DNA of 64,000 nucleotides from assembly GCA_951640165.1 (NCBI GenBank), contig OX621242.1, positions 24,052,001-24,116,000 of the forward strand, in the 5' to 3' direction. Position numbers and translations under genes: made by a program. This DNA is from Pseudoips prasinana. Taxonomy: Eukaryota > Arthropoda > Insecta > Lepidoptera > Nolidae. The notes beneath the pieces were generated by a model that worked only from the letters and a program-made list of their open reading frames with translations, did no database searches and had not been told where the DNA came from. This document shows, piece by piece, positions 41,706 to 54,959 of this stretch. Each line of letters begins with the position of its first letter. Positions within the stretch are counted from its first letter, which is position 1.

Positions 41706-43427
41706 GGATATCTAAATATTAATTGCACTTACATACACTTTTGATATGCCTATATTTGAACATAAAATATACTCTATGATTTGAACCTTGCAACAGAATA
41801 TCAAGTTGTGGTAACCTATATGGACAGGCCTTGTTTAAGGCGCAAGGAACAATTAGGGTCTCGTTCCCGTTGGTTGTGGTTTAGACTGCTATTAAATGGT
41901 CTCTTCTGAAGAAATCTATTTTTTGTCACCTAAAAAATGTGTGATTACTTGTGTTCATTTGTAATTCCCATCATAAGTCAAATTGTTACACCAATAAGTA
42001 CCACTAAACAAACAAAGGTTGGTAAGGCTATTTGGTATTATGGATGGTTTTTATTTAGTAATTTTGTTCATACCTTTTATAACATCGCGGGGACAATAAT
42101 TTACGTACATTTAGCCTATAATAATTCCATTATATCACACCTATCGTATATGTATTTTTCTTACTAAAACGCCATCAGTTTTCTACGATGTTCTGTAAAG
42201 ACTATTAATACGAGGATCATGAGTGGGTGCTAGACCGTGAGATCGCCTGCGGTAAATCTCCAGGGGTTTACGACTAACCTAATGGACACGTAACAGTGAC
42301 GATATTAGCGCCAACGGTCACACAGATAGCAACTTAAAATCACGAGTAATTACTCTTAAACTTGACTCTCAAGATTTAATGTGTTTATAATTTCTTACAT
42401 AAATATTGTGGGACATAGAATATATGTTCTATAAATTGTTTTGGTGGCTACTCATTGCAGTCACTAATTTCTTTGCGAGTCATACATATTTCCCACATTA
42501 ACGGGCTAATGTACAAAGAATGTCATTAGCTTTATAATTACTAAAAAAAACATTCATCATTTCATCATCAAAATGAAATCATTTATATAGATAGAATGGT
42601 TTCTTTGAAATACAGAACCAATACTGAGTAATAATATAAACTATATTATATTAATTATAAATGACTGGTCATTAACAATTAATCTTTTAATACTTATTAG
42701 TAATTTCCGGGTAATATCAGGTCAGTTGCGAGCAGATACCTGAATAAGGTTATACAAATGAATTGATAATATTTTATGAAAGCACTGTGACGTACAAAGG
42801 ATTAATGCACAGTGAAAATTTTGTATTGAAATATTATATATTAATTCGTGATATAATTGTGAAATTATTAGCCTCAATGCATACTTTACATGGATATATG
42901 TGACAAAAGCATAAGTATTTATTTTTTTAAACTACTGCTGTAATATCATCCAAAACAACAAATCCTTTGGATGGAACCTTTACTGATTGTATTTAGAAAC
43001 AAAATGTAAAATAGATGTATGTTTACAAAATTACTGTTTAATCTTTAGTTCCCTTAATAAGATACTTAAAATCACTAATATTTGATCTTATTATTATTGT
43101 AATTATTATTTATATTCGGTTAAATATTTAATCTAAGAATTACGTGTCATTTGCCAGAGTACGTGTCTTGAAATTTGTTTGCAGTCAGTCTATCATAATA
43201 AAATCATTCCTGTTAAATCCCGGAAATAAACTGCAAAATATTTTTCTTGAATACTTGTGTACTTGGAGTATAACTATAAATACCGATGTTCAACAGTTCT
43301 TAATTATATAAACTACAAGATTTTCAACTAAAACTATTATAAGCATTACCAAGAAACAAGGTTATATTTTATCCTATTCATGATATATGATGAATGGTAT
43401 AATCGTCTTGATTTTATGTCGTCTGCA
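41706..43427. other. No gene recognised
   Basis: AT-rich. A 76-codon frame at 41937-42167 is hydrophobic but looks like chance. 42190-42330 is GC-richer and may be an old SINE. Confidence 0.4.
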
Positions 43428-43672
43428 TACAACTATTATTCACACACGGCCATCTCATCCCGAACTAAGCAGAGCTTGCACTCTGGAAAACAGATAACAG
43501 ATATACTACATAAGCTACTTTTCTTTTGTAAATATTTACTTATATAGATGCTTACACACAGGCTCAGGACAAACAGACATGTTCATGCACACATATATCA
43601 GTCCTGGGTGGGAATCGAATCGACGAACTGCGGCGTGAAAGGCAAGCATTTACCAACCACGCCAACCGGCCC
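43428..43672 (-). mobile_element. Metulj-like SINE, near full length
   Basis: Reverse of the 36975 copy: CACACACGGCCATCTCATCC, CTCAGGACAAACAGACATG, GGTGGGAATCGAATCGACG and ACCACGCCAACCGGCC. Confidence 0.8.
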
Positions 43673-44167
43673 GTCAATATGATGAAAGAATCTGAGCCCC
43701 AATACTATTTAATTAATCCTTTAAACCTCTGATTTACTTCTCATTTCCATGCCATTAGATAACAAATTTTTCAACGACCGAAAAATATATACGCAACATT
43801 TAAAGGCCAAACGTAAAATTTAACTAATTTAGGCGGTATACAACCAGTTAGTGCTAGTAGACTTATAATTTTATCGTTTCAGTTTCTTTGCGGATTACGA
43901 ATTAGTCTTATATTTGTCTAAGCCAAGTAAGACTAAACTTTGCAATTCTGTTGACAACATTAGCCACTTCACCTTTGAACTCACTTTTTCGTTGTTTCGT
44001 CTTGTCGGTGTGATTTCCATCTGATTTTATTTTTCTAAATTTACAATATGCACATTAAAAAGATGGCTTTTAAGAACGGTGTCCAACTGAAGAACTATAA
44101 AATAAAGTTAAGATTTGGTGTTCCATTCTTATTCACGATTAAACTTTATTATTGTTCAAGTAAAGGA

Positions 44168-44362
44168 TATAATCTCTAAAAATTGGATATTCATAAATAA
44201 TTAAATTATAATCGTCCTGCTGGTCTCGAACAAGCACCTCTTCGAATCCGGGATATAGGCGCTCTGCGTTAAGCTACTAAATCCGTTGGGAGATAACATT
44301 TAGGATTCCCGAGATAGCACCCTTTCCAAGGATGTAGTTGTTATTCATCGGCTTTGTTTTCC
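44168..44362 (-). repeat. tRNA-like repeat, minus copy
   Basis: Reverse complement carries GTAGCTTAACGCAGAGCGCC and GTTCGAGACCAGCAGGACG, as in 38570-38630. Its tail is near 44168. Confidence 0.6.
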
Positions 44363-44399
44363 TTGAAACATTATGAGTATATTACCTACTGATATGTAT

Positions 44400-44530
44400 A
44401 TACATATGTACAAAGGATTGGTAGCGGGTATGGGTTCCAGACCCACCGGACGATTAAATTTATGATTTCCCATTTTTGAGATTAGATTTACACTTTGCAT
44501 TATGAATAATGTTATAAAACTAGGTGTATG
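44400..44530 (+). repeat. tRNA-like repeat, plus copy with an empty Helitron site
   Basis: GATTGGTAGCGGGTATGG, CCAGACCCACCGGACGATTA and ATTTATGATTTCCC, then the shared tail. It preserves the site that holds a Helitron at 38639. Confidence 0.65.
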
Positions 44531-44944
44531 TTTTTTAAAATCTTGATTTAAAAATAAAATATAACTGATAATACAATATTGTTATTAAGTAATTATTGAT
44601 TTGACACTCCATTAGGTACACAACTTTTCTTTTTTTGGTTCTACGACGAAAAGTAGTACATAATAGTAGTAGTAGTGTACATAATATAATGTTATTTGTA
44701 ACAAAAATGATTTTTGAGACTTATACTCGTAGTTCGTCAGATAAACCACGCTACACGCTAAGCCCAAAAAAACATTTCAATGGATTATTTGTTGTTGTTT
44801 CACAGTGTGAAACGCACGAAACTTTGTTCTTGAACTTCCCGGTTTCATTAAAGTTGACTTATTGTTCTGTATATATTGGAAAATGATCAATCAATTTTGA
44901 ACTGTGCAGAATTACTTTTTTAACATTTGTTTTTATACCCAACA

Positions 44945-45095
44945 AAAGGTAGTTAAGGTATAGCCATAAATTAGAGCCTATGTGTTAATCCAGCTAACTC
45001 CATACGGAATCCATACGGAATCGAGCCGTTTAGATGTGAAAAATTAACAAACATACACACTCACAAACATTCGCCTTTATAATATTAGTGTGTTA
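44945..45095 (-). mobile_element. Helitron fragment
   Basis: Carries GCCTATGTGTTAATCCAGCT, ACATACACACTCACAAAC and CGCCTTTATAATATTAGTG of the 52520-52712 type. The CTAG end is missing. Confidence 0.65.
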
Positions 45096-45159
45096 ATAGT
45101 TCGGTGAAGTATAAAGTCCATTAATACAAATCATAGAAGTTTCAAACATCTTTAAAATG

Positions 45160-45300
45160 AATTGTATTTATTTAAGTGCGGGTGGAAATGAAACCCACGA
45201 ACACGGTATATCCAGACCCATGTGCGTCAACCGCTCCGCCACCGTACTGTGGTTCCCAAACAGATATCTCTTAACGCAATTAAGAACACTTCGCCATATT
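45160..45300 (-). mobile_element. Possible tRNA-derived SINE remnant
   Basis: Read on the minus strand, GGCGGAGCGGTTGACGCAC and GTGGGTTTCATTTCCACCC resemble A and B boxes with tRNA spacing. No second copy is in the window. Confidence 0.35.
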
Positions 45301-47174
45301 ACCGAAACCTACACAGCTAACAACGGCTCGAATGCCAATACTTAGATCGGACAATTCCAACAGATGGCGCTTTAAATGATTCATTTTTCAATACTTCTTA
45401 AATCATTTACTATTAAATATGATTTTATTTATTACTTTTATCATTTTAAACATGCCAAACTGAAAACAAGTTTCAGACAAATGTTAATAGAATATGCATT
45501 TAGGTCTTCAGCTTTAAAAGATAATAATTATCACGAACCTATTTGCCTATTATTATTCACCATCAAAGGATATTCATATTGGAACAATAAGTAGTTAATA
45601 TTTATTGACAAGTTTCATGCTCTCTATTGTTAGTACGTAGTCCAATTTCTCAACCGTTTGATATTAGATCCATTATATCGTTCCAAATTCGTATTCCCTA
45701 GCTCCACACAGTTTATTCGTGACAACTCGTAATAACCAGTTTTCCTAGCCATGAATTCAGGCTTGCGAAAACCCTAGTATAATACATAGGATATACAATT
45801 ATTGCCCGTTTAATAGCATAAGATTGGATTTATTGTAAGTACTTAGTTGAATATATACCGAGGAAGTGTGACTATTACTGGTGTAACTCCGTCTAAATTT
45901 ATTATTAACAATAAGTACAAAATGTAGTATGTACCAACAGCCTTGAACCGCACTTAGTCGCCTCCACATTTTAAATTCAATCAGTCCTTGGATTCTAACA
46001 CTAAAAGAAGAAAAATATCGAATGGTATTGAGAGGAAAAGGTTCTCTATAAATCAGTATTTTCCGGTTAATAAATCAGACTGAAATTCGTGGATTTATAT
46101 CCTTAGCGGAAGGTATTTAATACCAGCTGAAAAGTGGTATGGTGGGTCATGGAGGGAGTTTTATTTCTATTTCCTTTTTTTCTCTTTTTTGAATCGTTAT
46201 GCACTGCTGATGTTGTATTAACGGTAGCGTATGCGACCGTAAATAATTAAATCCTAAGTTCATTGCTACATACTGGCCATTCAAAGAAGGTCTAAATTTA
46301 AAAAAAGATACCTGTCAAGTTTTAAAAATATAGCGGTGTTGTATCTCTGTGGGAGCCTGCGTAAGTAACCTGCGCCTGATTTATGTGTAGTTGGTTGGTG
46401 ATCTCGTTGCATCGGACTATATATCATACGATATATAAAGGGATAACGATTGGATATAGGTTTAAACAAATCGTAATATAAGTAAAAACCATTGGAACTG
46501 TATACGGTTTGTTGTTTCCTGAAGATTACCTGGCCTAAAATAAACATCACTAAAAGTATGTAGGCATGTAGATAGTGGCTTTTGACTGAAACCGCTTTAT
46601 AAACGTTATTCAAATATTATTCTCTGGATCTGTATGAAGTGATCTTATTAGTTAAAGTAGGTACTCCTTGAAAACTAAATGGGTCTTTTGTTGATTTAGT
46701 CTATCGTTAAATGACCATAGACTAAGTCAATAAAGTTATTAATATAACAACTATACTTTTCAATACAAAGAAATTGGTTTTACTATATACACATAATGTC
46801 TTTAGTCTTTGTTTGAATATTTTATTGATGTGGTGCTAATATTATTTATTTTATTACCATTATAGCAAAATGTATCAAGTTTGTTATATCCTGAATAGAT
46901 TTAGTTAACGGATATGGGTATAAGCGTACATTGTCTTAATTAAGATGTTTACTGACAATGATCGATGGTGTTGTCTTCTCGCGTCAGTAGACTCAATATA
47001 TATACACGTGCAATGTATATGACATACAAGGCTAATAGAGACTTATTACGATCAAATTAGATATTGTCTCCAATATTCTATATTTCCCTGAAAATATATT
47101 AAATTGTAACTATTTTATTTCTGTATCGAAAATATTGTAATGGAATCAGGCGTTACTTTGCGGAAATCAATAAC
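45301..47174. other. No gene recognised
   Basis: AT-rich; frames at chance length (up to about 110 codons at 46281-46613, minus strand, no domain). Confidence 0.4.
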
Positions 47175-47427
47175 AATCAAAATACAAAATCAATATGTAG
47201 TGTAAATTCCGCTAATTGTCAGTTTAATTAGGACGAGTTAGCATCCCTAGAGAATGGTCCGTGGAGGACTTAAACACATGTTGGGTATCGTACTAGCACA
47301 TGTAATTTGCTTTTTATGTTGTCCTTCTTGCATGTGGTGATGGAAATGGGGACGCAAATGGCATCCCGACATGATTAAACTGACAATTAGCGGAACTAAC
47401 ACTACATATTGACTTTGTATTTTGATT
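47175..47427. mobile_element. MITE-like element with 54-bp inverted ends
   Basis: Left 47175-47229 and right 47374-47427 are inverted repeats with few differences (shared TCCGCTAATTGTCAGTTTAA). 253 bp, non-coding, target duplication unclear. Confidence 0.7.
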
Positions 47428-47765
47428 GAAAATATTGGTTAATAATATCACACAATTTAACTATAAATAAAATTAAACATAACTAACAATAATTGGTGGT
47501 GCAGCTTCTGATGTCAGAATCCAAACGAATGGCCGCCATTATGAAAATTATAGGAATTGGTCAGATGATTTCCAAAGTCAAAGTCCCTATTTGAGGCCGT
47601 ATATGTTTAAGAGCTTATATCAGAAGTTAAAATTAAACGCTCCAAAAGTTACTAAACTTATCGTGGAAGGCACTGTCTTCTGGGGTACAGGCTCACGCCT
47701 AGTCCAAGAGACAGAGCGACAATATGTTGTAATTGTTTAGTTGACAATAAAGAATTTATTTAGTA

Positions 47766-48006
47766 CTAGTTATGCCCCACGGTTTCACTCGCGTTAAAGT
47801 AGTTTGACGTAAAAGACGTAAAACATGTACGCATGTACACACGGCTACACATCAAGCAATACATTTCCAGTATAAGCTGATATCGCGTTGTATAGGATTT
47901 CTATACAACGACAGGTCAGCTTATATCGGAAATGTGTAGCTTGATGTGTAGCCGTGCGTACATCCATATATCTATACTCTTTTTCGTACTTATAATATTA
48001 GTAGGA
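47766..48006 (-). mobile_element. Non-autonomous Helitron containing a foldback element
   Basis: Minus strand begins TCCTACTAATATTATAAG after A and ends GAAACCGTGGGGCATAA, CTAG before T. Interrupted at 47825-47962 by an inverted-repeat element. Confidence 0.7.
47825..47962. repeat. Foldback element inside the Helitron
   Basis: Arms of about 60-70 bp: GGCTACACATCAAGC on the left, GCTTGATGTGTAGCC on the right; inner parts AAGCTGA...GTTGTATAG pair as well. Non-coding. Confidence 0.75.
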
Positions 48007-48049
48007 TGTGTATCTCTAGCGGTTTTTCAAAGAAGATAAGGTCATTTTC

Positions 48050-48206
48050 GACGCAGCGGGGGCAGACCCGCTACAAGATGAACTGATGATCTTCTGAGGG
48101 TCGCTGGAAGCCGCTAAATGTAGGTAACGAAAGACTGACAGTAATGAAATCTTTAGGAGAGGATTTAATCCAGCAGTGGATGTCTTTCGGATTATACAAT
48201 GAAGAT
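48050..48206 (+). mobile_element. RTE 3' end fragment
   Basis: AGACCCGCTACAAGATGAAC, GAGGGTCGCTGGAAGCCGCT and TTAATCCAGCAGTGGATGTC match the RTE 3' coding end at 60360-60510. Confidence 0.65.
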
Positions 48207-48415
48207 AATTTTATGGTTGGGGTTTCAGTGGGTGCACTTACAGTATAAATACTGCCCGTACTGTCTACGTCAAATATATATCAAAACAGCTTAGAACATT
48301 CAGCAACGGCTTTGTGATTGGTGTAGGTTGGTACTTAATAATTGCTTACAAGTGTTAACACAAGTATGCTAGGTAATACTATATACTATATGTATATACT
48401 TGATATATTAAAACT

Positions 48416-48785
48416 GCCTCGTTTGTCTAGCGGTAGTGTGTTCAACCGCAGATAACGAGGTCCAGGGTTCAAATCCCGGTCGGGTCAAAAGTGATTTTGG
48501 GATTTAACTGTAAAAAGAAAAATTTCTCAGTATCAGCCCGAAGTCTGGGAGTTGGTGGTATTATACCCCGTGGCATGGAGAGCACGTAAAGCCGTCGATA
48601 CTGTACCAGACCTCTTCCCGGTCGTGTCGTTAGTGATCCCATCGGTTAGTGAGAGTTTTAGAATAGAAAGTGAGCCTGTGTTTGCGCACACACTTGTGAA
48701 CTATAATAATAATATGTCTCGCTCAGATGGTCAGTCTCCATTCAAGACTGGCTGCCGTGGCTGATATTTGGCTAGCAGTACATTT
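48416..48785 (+). mobile_element. tRNA-derived SINE, about 0.37 kb
   Basis: Better-kept copy of the 29402 family: GTCTAGCGGTAGTGTG as A box, GGTTCAAATCCC as a perfect B-box match, then the same body (CAGTATCAGCCCGAAGTCTG, GTTTGCGCACACACTTGTG). The tail is degraded. Confidence 0.85.
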
Positions 48786-51700
48786 TAGTTAAACACACCT
48801 CTAAGATTGTAGTTTCCCTAAATACAATTTCAGCTTATACGTCTTACGGAAAATACAAAGCATAAATCGAAGTTAAGCTCAACCAGCAGAAACATAATAT
48901 TGTTGATATATATTAAACCGGTGAAATAAATTGAAAGTTAACATTGAGATAGTTTTCGGGCGTAAAATTGGTTCTTTGGGTGAGTGAACTCATGACAAAT
49001 CCTTTCATGAATCACAATAGCGAAATATCTTTCTGTCTTTTTCACTCCCTACTCGAATATGACCACTATTTACTTCATCAATACTAGGGGTCTCATGAAA
49101 TAAACGGGTTTTATTCGAGTTAGAAAAAGACATATCAAATATTGGAAAATAAACAAGTTTACAGAAAATAGAATCCGTTAAAAGGTACATTAGTTTGAAA
49201 TAAACTACGTCACAATCACGCTGGCAAAAAGACGTGTGCCAATATTGTAGTAATGTAAGATAAAAATCTTAGTCATTGATCACTAGTCTATACTAATATT
49301 ATAAAAATAGCATTTTTTTACTTTTTTTTTGTAACGGATTTATTCAGAAACTATTCAACCGATTTCAAAAATATTTAAATTTTAGTATATTGACAGTTTA
49401 AGGCTAAAAACACACAGCTTTAAGGATAAAAATATGCAAAATTAAAATGAAATACAGATCTACAAAAATAAATAATAATAAGTGAAGAAACAATAAAAAA
49501 AATGTAAATCTATACTTACCTAAAAAAATCATTGCTAATATATTGAATTCTGTTAAAAGAGTTAAGCGAGACTAACCACTAGTACAATAACATTTGAGCC
49601 ACCATATATAAATGAGTACATACCAACAATGTACAATGTAAAATCAAATTGCTATTGCAATTCTCTCAGGCCACTATCATCATCAACAAGATTAGGTGAA
49701 ATATACTCAATTGTTTAATTTAAAATTTTATAATTTATGTTATACCTAGTTCGATTCAAAAATGAGTTGATTATTGTTTATTATTCAAAATTTAATTTAA
49801 ATGTAGATAGATAGAATATATTATTAATATATTATCTTTTTTATAACATAGAAGTAATAAAATTTAAGTGCTGCTAAATGTATATTTCGCTTTATTTTGT
49901 ACCTACCTATTTCACGTAGCTGATTGTGCTCCAAATATAATGTATTTTTTTTTAATTGATTATTATTGATTAAATTTCATTATTTTTGTAATTAATCTGA
50001 TAAAGTGTTTATAAGATAAAGTTAAACTGATTTTAGAAGTATTTTTTGACTATACCTTATCCCTAAAATCTTAAGAAGAGAAAAGCTACATAAAAAAGTA
50101 TAGTAATACTTTTTTATGTAGCTTAATGTTATTTTACGTAATTTATTAAATAACGTAAAATAATAAATAAAAACCTGCTTACATTTGCTGCAACTTTCAT
50201 CACGACAGTTTATGTATATATTAAGAAATTTACTAGATGTTGCGCCTTAACGTTACAAATAATATATAAACCATGATTCTAATACTATAACAAAAAGTTA
50301 AAGCAACTAAGTTAATTACATATTTCTCAAATAAAATTTGCTAACTAAATACACAGGACAGTCAAACCTTGACTTAGTGTGGATGTCATAAGCAAGTTAG
50401 AGATATTTCCTTTTTGTTACGAAATTATAATAAAACTGTTATTTTTTAAGTAAGGAAGGTTGTAGAAAATTTTGTTAAACAAATCTTTATTAAAGTATAT
50501 GTTCTTACTTAAATTCACCATTACTTATTTATTAACTTTAATTGAATACAGACAAGATCAGTAATAAGTTTAATAAATAATATCATTCATCATTTGTTTA
50601 AAATTTATAATAGTTTACGTACATACATAGTCTCACGCCTGTTTCCCAGAGGGGTAGGCAAAGACAACGGTGGTCCATTATTGAAGTTTGATAGCATTTA
50701 TAGAAGTTTTACTCTTTAATGATTCTCAAATGCCATCTGGGGGTTCTCATGCCGTCTGTTCGTAATGAAAGTGACAAAACGCTATTCGTATCCGCTTTTG
50801 AGATTATCCGGATGCACTTACGTATATATATTTCCAACGCCACTGTTGACTCTAATAAAGAGTCGACCGGGCTTTGTACGAAGTTAATCCTAATGTATAA
50901 ATTAGTATCATATTATTTTCTACCTAATTTTAATTATATTTACATTAAATTCTCAAATTCATATTATTAAATTAAATCTGGTCAAGTGAAAGTTGGAATA
51001 GTACTATAAAAGTTCCTTAACTACCTTTCAAAAGCAAAATTACTTCAACTAGGTCAACATTGATAGTTTCTTATAGGTATATATCTCTACGAAAGACTAT
51101 AAAGAATAAAACAAAAACTAAGGACGACATAGACTCTACTTTAATATCCTCTTCACGTTTTTGATACAAAACTCTACAAATCGTTTTTATATTAACGTTT
51201 TTACAACTAAATTCATTTCATGGAAAAATATATACTTTGCTAAAATTAAGAATTGAATCATGACGAAAAATTAAACTAAATAACTTATAAATAAAATATT
51301 TTTTAAATTATTTATACACAGGAAATTAGAATTTGGAGAGAATTTTAAAATAAAGTTTTCTTGTCTATTGATTTTTAAATTACAACAACATTTCATTATG
51401 TTTTATGTATCTGTCTTCATGAAAACCTCATTAACTAAAAATAATGTAAAGGTATGTATATAGGTAACGTTTTGGAAAATTAATTTAGTCATTGAGACGC
51501 CCGAAAAATTTAGTAATAAAATAAGTAGAATAGATTTAAAATATGAATATAAAATATTATTTAAAATAATGTCAGATTGGAATGTTTACATGACAATTTA
51601 GATAGTTCTAATTACACACCGACTCTATACAACAGTTTCAAGGGTGTAAGCACAATGTCAAAAATTAATTTGTAAATAAGACAATACTTTACTAAGTAAC

Positions 51701-52519
51701 AAACTTTACTTTCTGTTACAGAAAATACTTCCTGTTCTGCCCTGGGTGTTATAAGCTTAAACTAAAACCGCTTACCACGAAGTGATGAGCTATTAAAAGT
51801 AAATCCTCAGTCCTAGACATACATTTATTACTTCCATTAAACCCGCTTACCTACATTTAAAACAAGTCTTTCATCAACGGCCAAAAACGTCAGTAAATGG
51901 AGCTTTAAGGCTTGGTATGAGGTCAAGTTCTTAAAAAGTATTATTTTGAGCTTTATGCGGGGAGTAATGAGAATTTGAAATTAAAGCACTACCTGTACTG
52001 TTCACTAGTGTAACAAGGTGAAACAAACTTAACGCACAAACTGCACCATGTGTTCTTTATTCCTTTCCTGTCATGATTTGATGCTTAATTTAACGGACTC
52101 CACAGCAGAGAGATTAGTCGCACGACTGACGGCTTTACATTCCTATCGAGACGCAGGGGTGTCACCGTTAACACGCTTGCAATATAACGCAATTAAACCC
52201 TAATCGTTTCACCAACTGGGTTTCAATGGTTCTCGAAATATACGAGATACGCAGATACGCAAACGGCTACCATTTGTGTATCCAACATGGACATCCGGTA
52301 TCCTTTGATCGTGAGGCTATTTCATACACAAACATTTACAATTGGAACTAACCAGTGCTATAGAGTTACTGTATCTCCTACACAGAAAGCCTTATAAAAC
52401 CAAAATAAAAGGAGTTACTTCTAATACAGCTAGAAGATAGATTTTATAATTCCTTCATAATTGTTAGTTTGATACGACAATCTCAAATACTATTTAATTT
52501 AAATGTAGTTTTTGGTCAA
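48786..52519. other. Long gene-free stretch with a few repeat scraps
   Basis: Over 3.7 kb of AT-rich sequence. A Helitron-like 5' end is at about 49287 (TCTATACTAATATTATAAAA). A common lepidopteran repeat motif, CTCACGCCTGTTTCCCAGAG, is at 50631-50650, followed by GGGTAGGCAAAGAC. No ORF over 83 codons. Confidence 0.5.
50083..50124. repeat. Perfect short hairpin
   Basis: 19-bp arms (AAGCTACATAAAAAAGTAT and its complement) with a 4-base loop; a second weaker hairpin with TTATTTTACGT arms follows directly. Confidence 0.75.
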
Positions 52520-52712
52520 TTAGCTGTACCCCGCGGTTTTACCCGGGTGAAACTTTATAAATTATAGCCTATGTGTTAATCCAGGGTATCAGCTAACTTC
52601 ATACCAAATTTTATTAAAATCGCTTTAGCTGTTTAGACGTGAAGAAGTAACAAACATACACACTCACACGCACACATGGTCACAAACTTTCGCCTTTATA
52701 ATATTAGTGTGA
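52520..52712 (-). mobile_element. Non-autonomous Helitron
   Basis: Minus strand begins TCACACTAATATTATAAAGG after A, has CGCCTTTATAATATTAG in reverse, and ends with the CCGGGTAAAACCGCGGGGTA hairpin. CTAG has become CTAA. Related to 62715-62876. Confidence 0.75.
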
Positions 52713-52940
52713 TAAGTACTTAACCAATTAATTTCCTTTTGTTTTTAATTTTGGCGTTTAAGTTTAACAAGGGTTGGTTCTTTGTTAGGAACAAATTTCC
52801 GCCAAACAGATGTCTGTTTAGAAAAGATTACTTACGTACTTTTTAAAGGTTAAATTTTAATTATTTTGTGATGTGTAAACAAGTGTGGTAAAAAACGAGC
52901 ATTACAGTAATCGCATATGAGTACGTTATCATCCCCGTAT

Positions 52941-53140
52941 AATAATATTTTAGGACATTATTCACACAGAACTAAGCAGAACTTGTACTATGGAAACTAA
53001 ATAACTTATATACTACATATAATACTTTCACACCCTGACTCAGGACAAACAGATACCTATGTTCACACAAATATCTGTCCTGGGTGGGATACGAACCCAC
53101 GACCTGCGGCGTGCAAAGCAAGCATTTTCCAACCACGCCA
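52941..53140 (-). mobile_element. Metulj-like SINE
   Basis: Reverse copy with TATTTTAGGACATTATTCAC, CTGACTCAGGACAAACAGAT and GGATACGAACCCACGACCTG, followed by an ATG microsatellite. Confidence 0.75.
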
Positions 53141-54599
53141 CATGATGATGATGATGAGATGAAATGTATGTGAAGAATATTAGAAAAATATTTTTACTAT
53201 AATTTCGACCAATTACTTAACATTAGTTTATATTCCAAGTATACCGCATACGTTTCTAAACTGCAAATTTTTGTGCAGAATAACAATACGTACCTAATAC
53301 TAGAGGGCACGGTTCAAAGATTGCTTATGTATGTATTATACTATAATAACATCATACTTAATATTATAAAATAAATTATAATAATTAATGTATTTCACTT
53401 AATAATAATAATAAACTAATCTATTCGATTTCCTGATATTACACAATTTAGCTAATAACGTATTATTAATTGCTGCTTTAGAGGTATGTATTGTAATGTT
53501 CCAAATAATATGTCATGAATAGGTAAGTAAATATAATTCAGTTTATTGATTCAATAAAAGCTAATCATTGATTAGGTCCCTTGTTATATTCCCAAATTAT
53601 ATTGTCGCGAAGGAAGTCTATTTCATGGTACAATGCCTGATTGAACAAAGCTATTATTTCGTCTTACATATGGACTAAATTAATTATTGATTAAGTATCC
53701 ACTTTGTCACAGTGTATAAATTATTTTAGTATCAACATAATCAGCCAGATATTTCCACCCGCGGGACGGTATGGGCTAGCCCTGGTATGCTTTCTGGGTC
53801 GCGAAGCACACAGCTGATTTGAGAATAGGTATTATTTTATAAAATAGCTAGGGTCTAGCCAAGTGTTTTAAATAAAATCGTTACCACAGTTATTCGACTA
53901 AAATTATGTGGTTTCGCAATAGCATCTTATTGACAGAATTAAAAAAAGGCCCCGTTATTTATGAACCGAATTAATCAATTATGGTCGGTTATAATAAAGA
54001 TATATTAAAGTCTGCTTTACAGTTTTTGAAACCGAAACTATTATATAGCAATTATTTAAATAAAATGCAACGCCTGCTCATCTATATAAATAAAAATGAA
54101 TCCCCGAAATGGTTGTACGATCATAATTTCCAAACGACTGTACTAAATTGCATACATCTTTCTTGTAAGTGTTCGTTATTGGCAGAAGGCTAGTATAGTA
54201 TAGGAAAAATATTTAAAATGAAAAATATTAAAAATATCTGAATAATGAGTGTGCGAATGAGACAGAACACTGTAAGACGTTGTTTATTTTTAACTTTTTT
54301 TTATTCGATGGTTAGAAATAAATCTCATTACCAAGGAACATTATAAAAAACGCATTTCACAGACGCAGAACGCACTCGGACTCAGAACAATAATTTATGG
54401 GTCACACATATAGTGGACCTGTGCGGGCACAACTCGTAACGCAAGGGCACCAAAGTACCTATGCCTTTACAAATGATCACACGTGCACACAAAGCGATAT
54501 AATTTAAATTGAATAGCTAAATTTCAATTATATCATTTGACCTTTTATTTTCCGTGGTGAATTCTATCACACCACAGGGCCATATAATATATGCCTTGA
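53141..54599. other. No gene recognised
   Basis: AT-rich, frames at chance length. Confidence 0.45.
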
Positions 54600-54850
54600 G
54601 TAAAACAAAGCGCCCACATGCAGTTGCTCACACCCGTAAGTGATCGGGAAGGTTAAATACCTGGGAACACGGTCAGTCTATAGATGGGTAACCGCCAAAG
54701 TGGTTTAATTTCTGAGCCTCTCCGTCAAGCTATCGGTCCCAGTTGTAGTCTTTAGACAAAAATCAATAAACCCTGCCAGAAGCCTACTGGGTGGCTTGAA
54801 CAACTCTGACACAAGGCTAACCACTGCCCATACGATAAAGTAAGTAGAAC
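54600..54850 (+). mobile_element. SINE
   Basis: Most complete copy of the family with TAAGTGATCGGGAAGGTTAA, CTATCGGTCCCAGTTGTAGT and GAAGCCTACTGGGTGGCTTG. Confidence 0.65.
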
Positions 54851-54959
54851 AACGGGTTATTTCGGACTCGGTAACTCCGTTGGAAGATCTCGGTGGCTCA
54901 CTGATGCTGTAACACTAGCAGACGCAAAGGGAAGCAATTTGTACTTCTAAACATCTGAT

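Noticed and set aside
41937..42167. Small hydrophobic protein of 76 residues.
   Set aside because: Length is within chance for AT-rich DNA, with no promoter, domain or neighbouring context to support it.
45157..45345. 62-codon plus-strand frame.
   Set aside because: Overlaps a tRNA-like SINE remnant on the minus strand.
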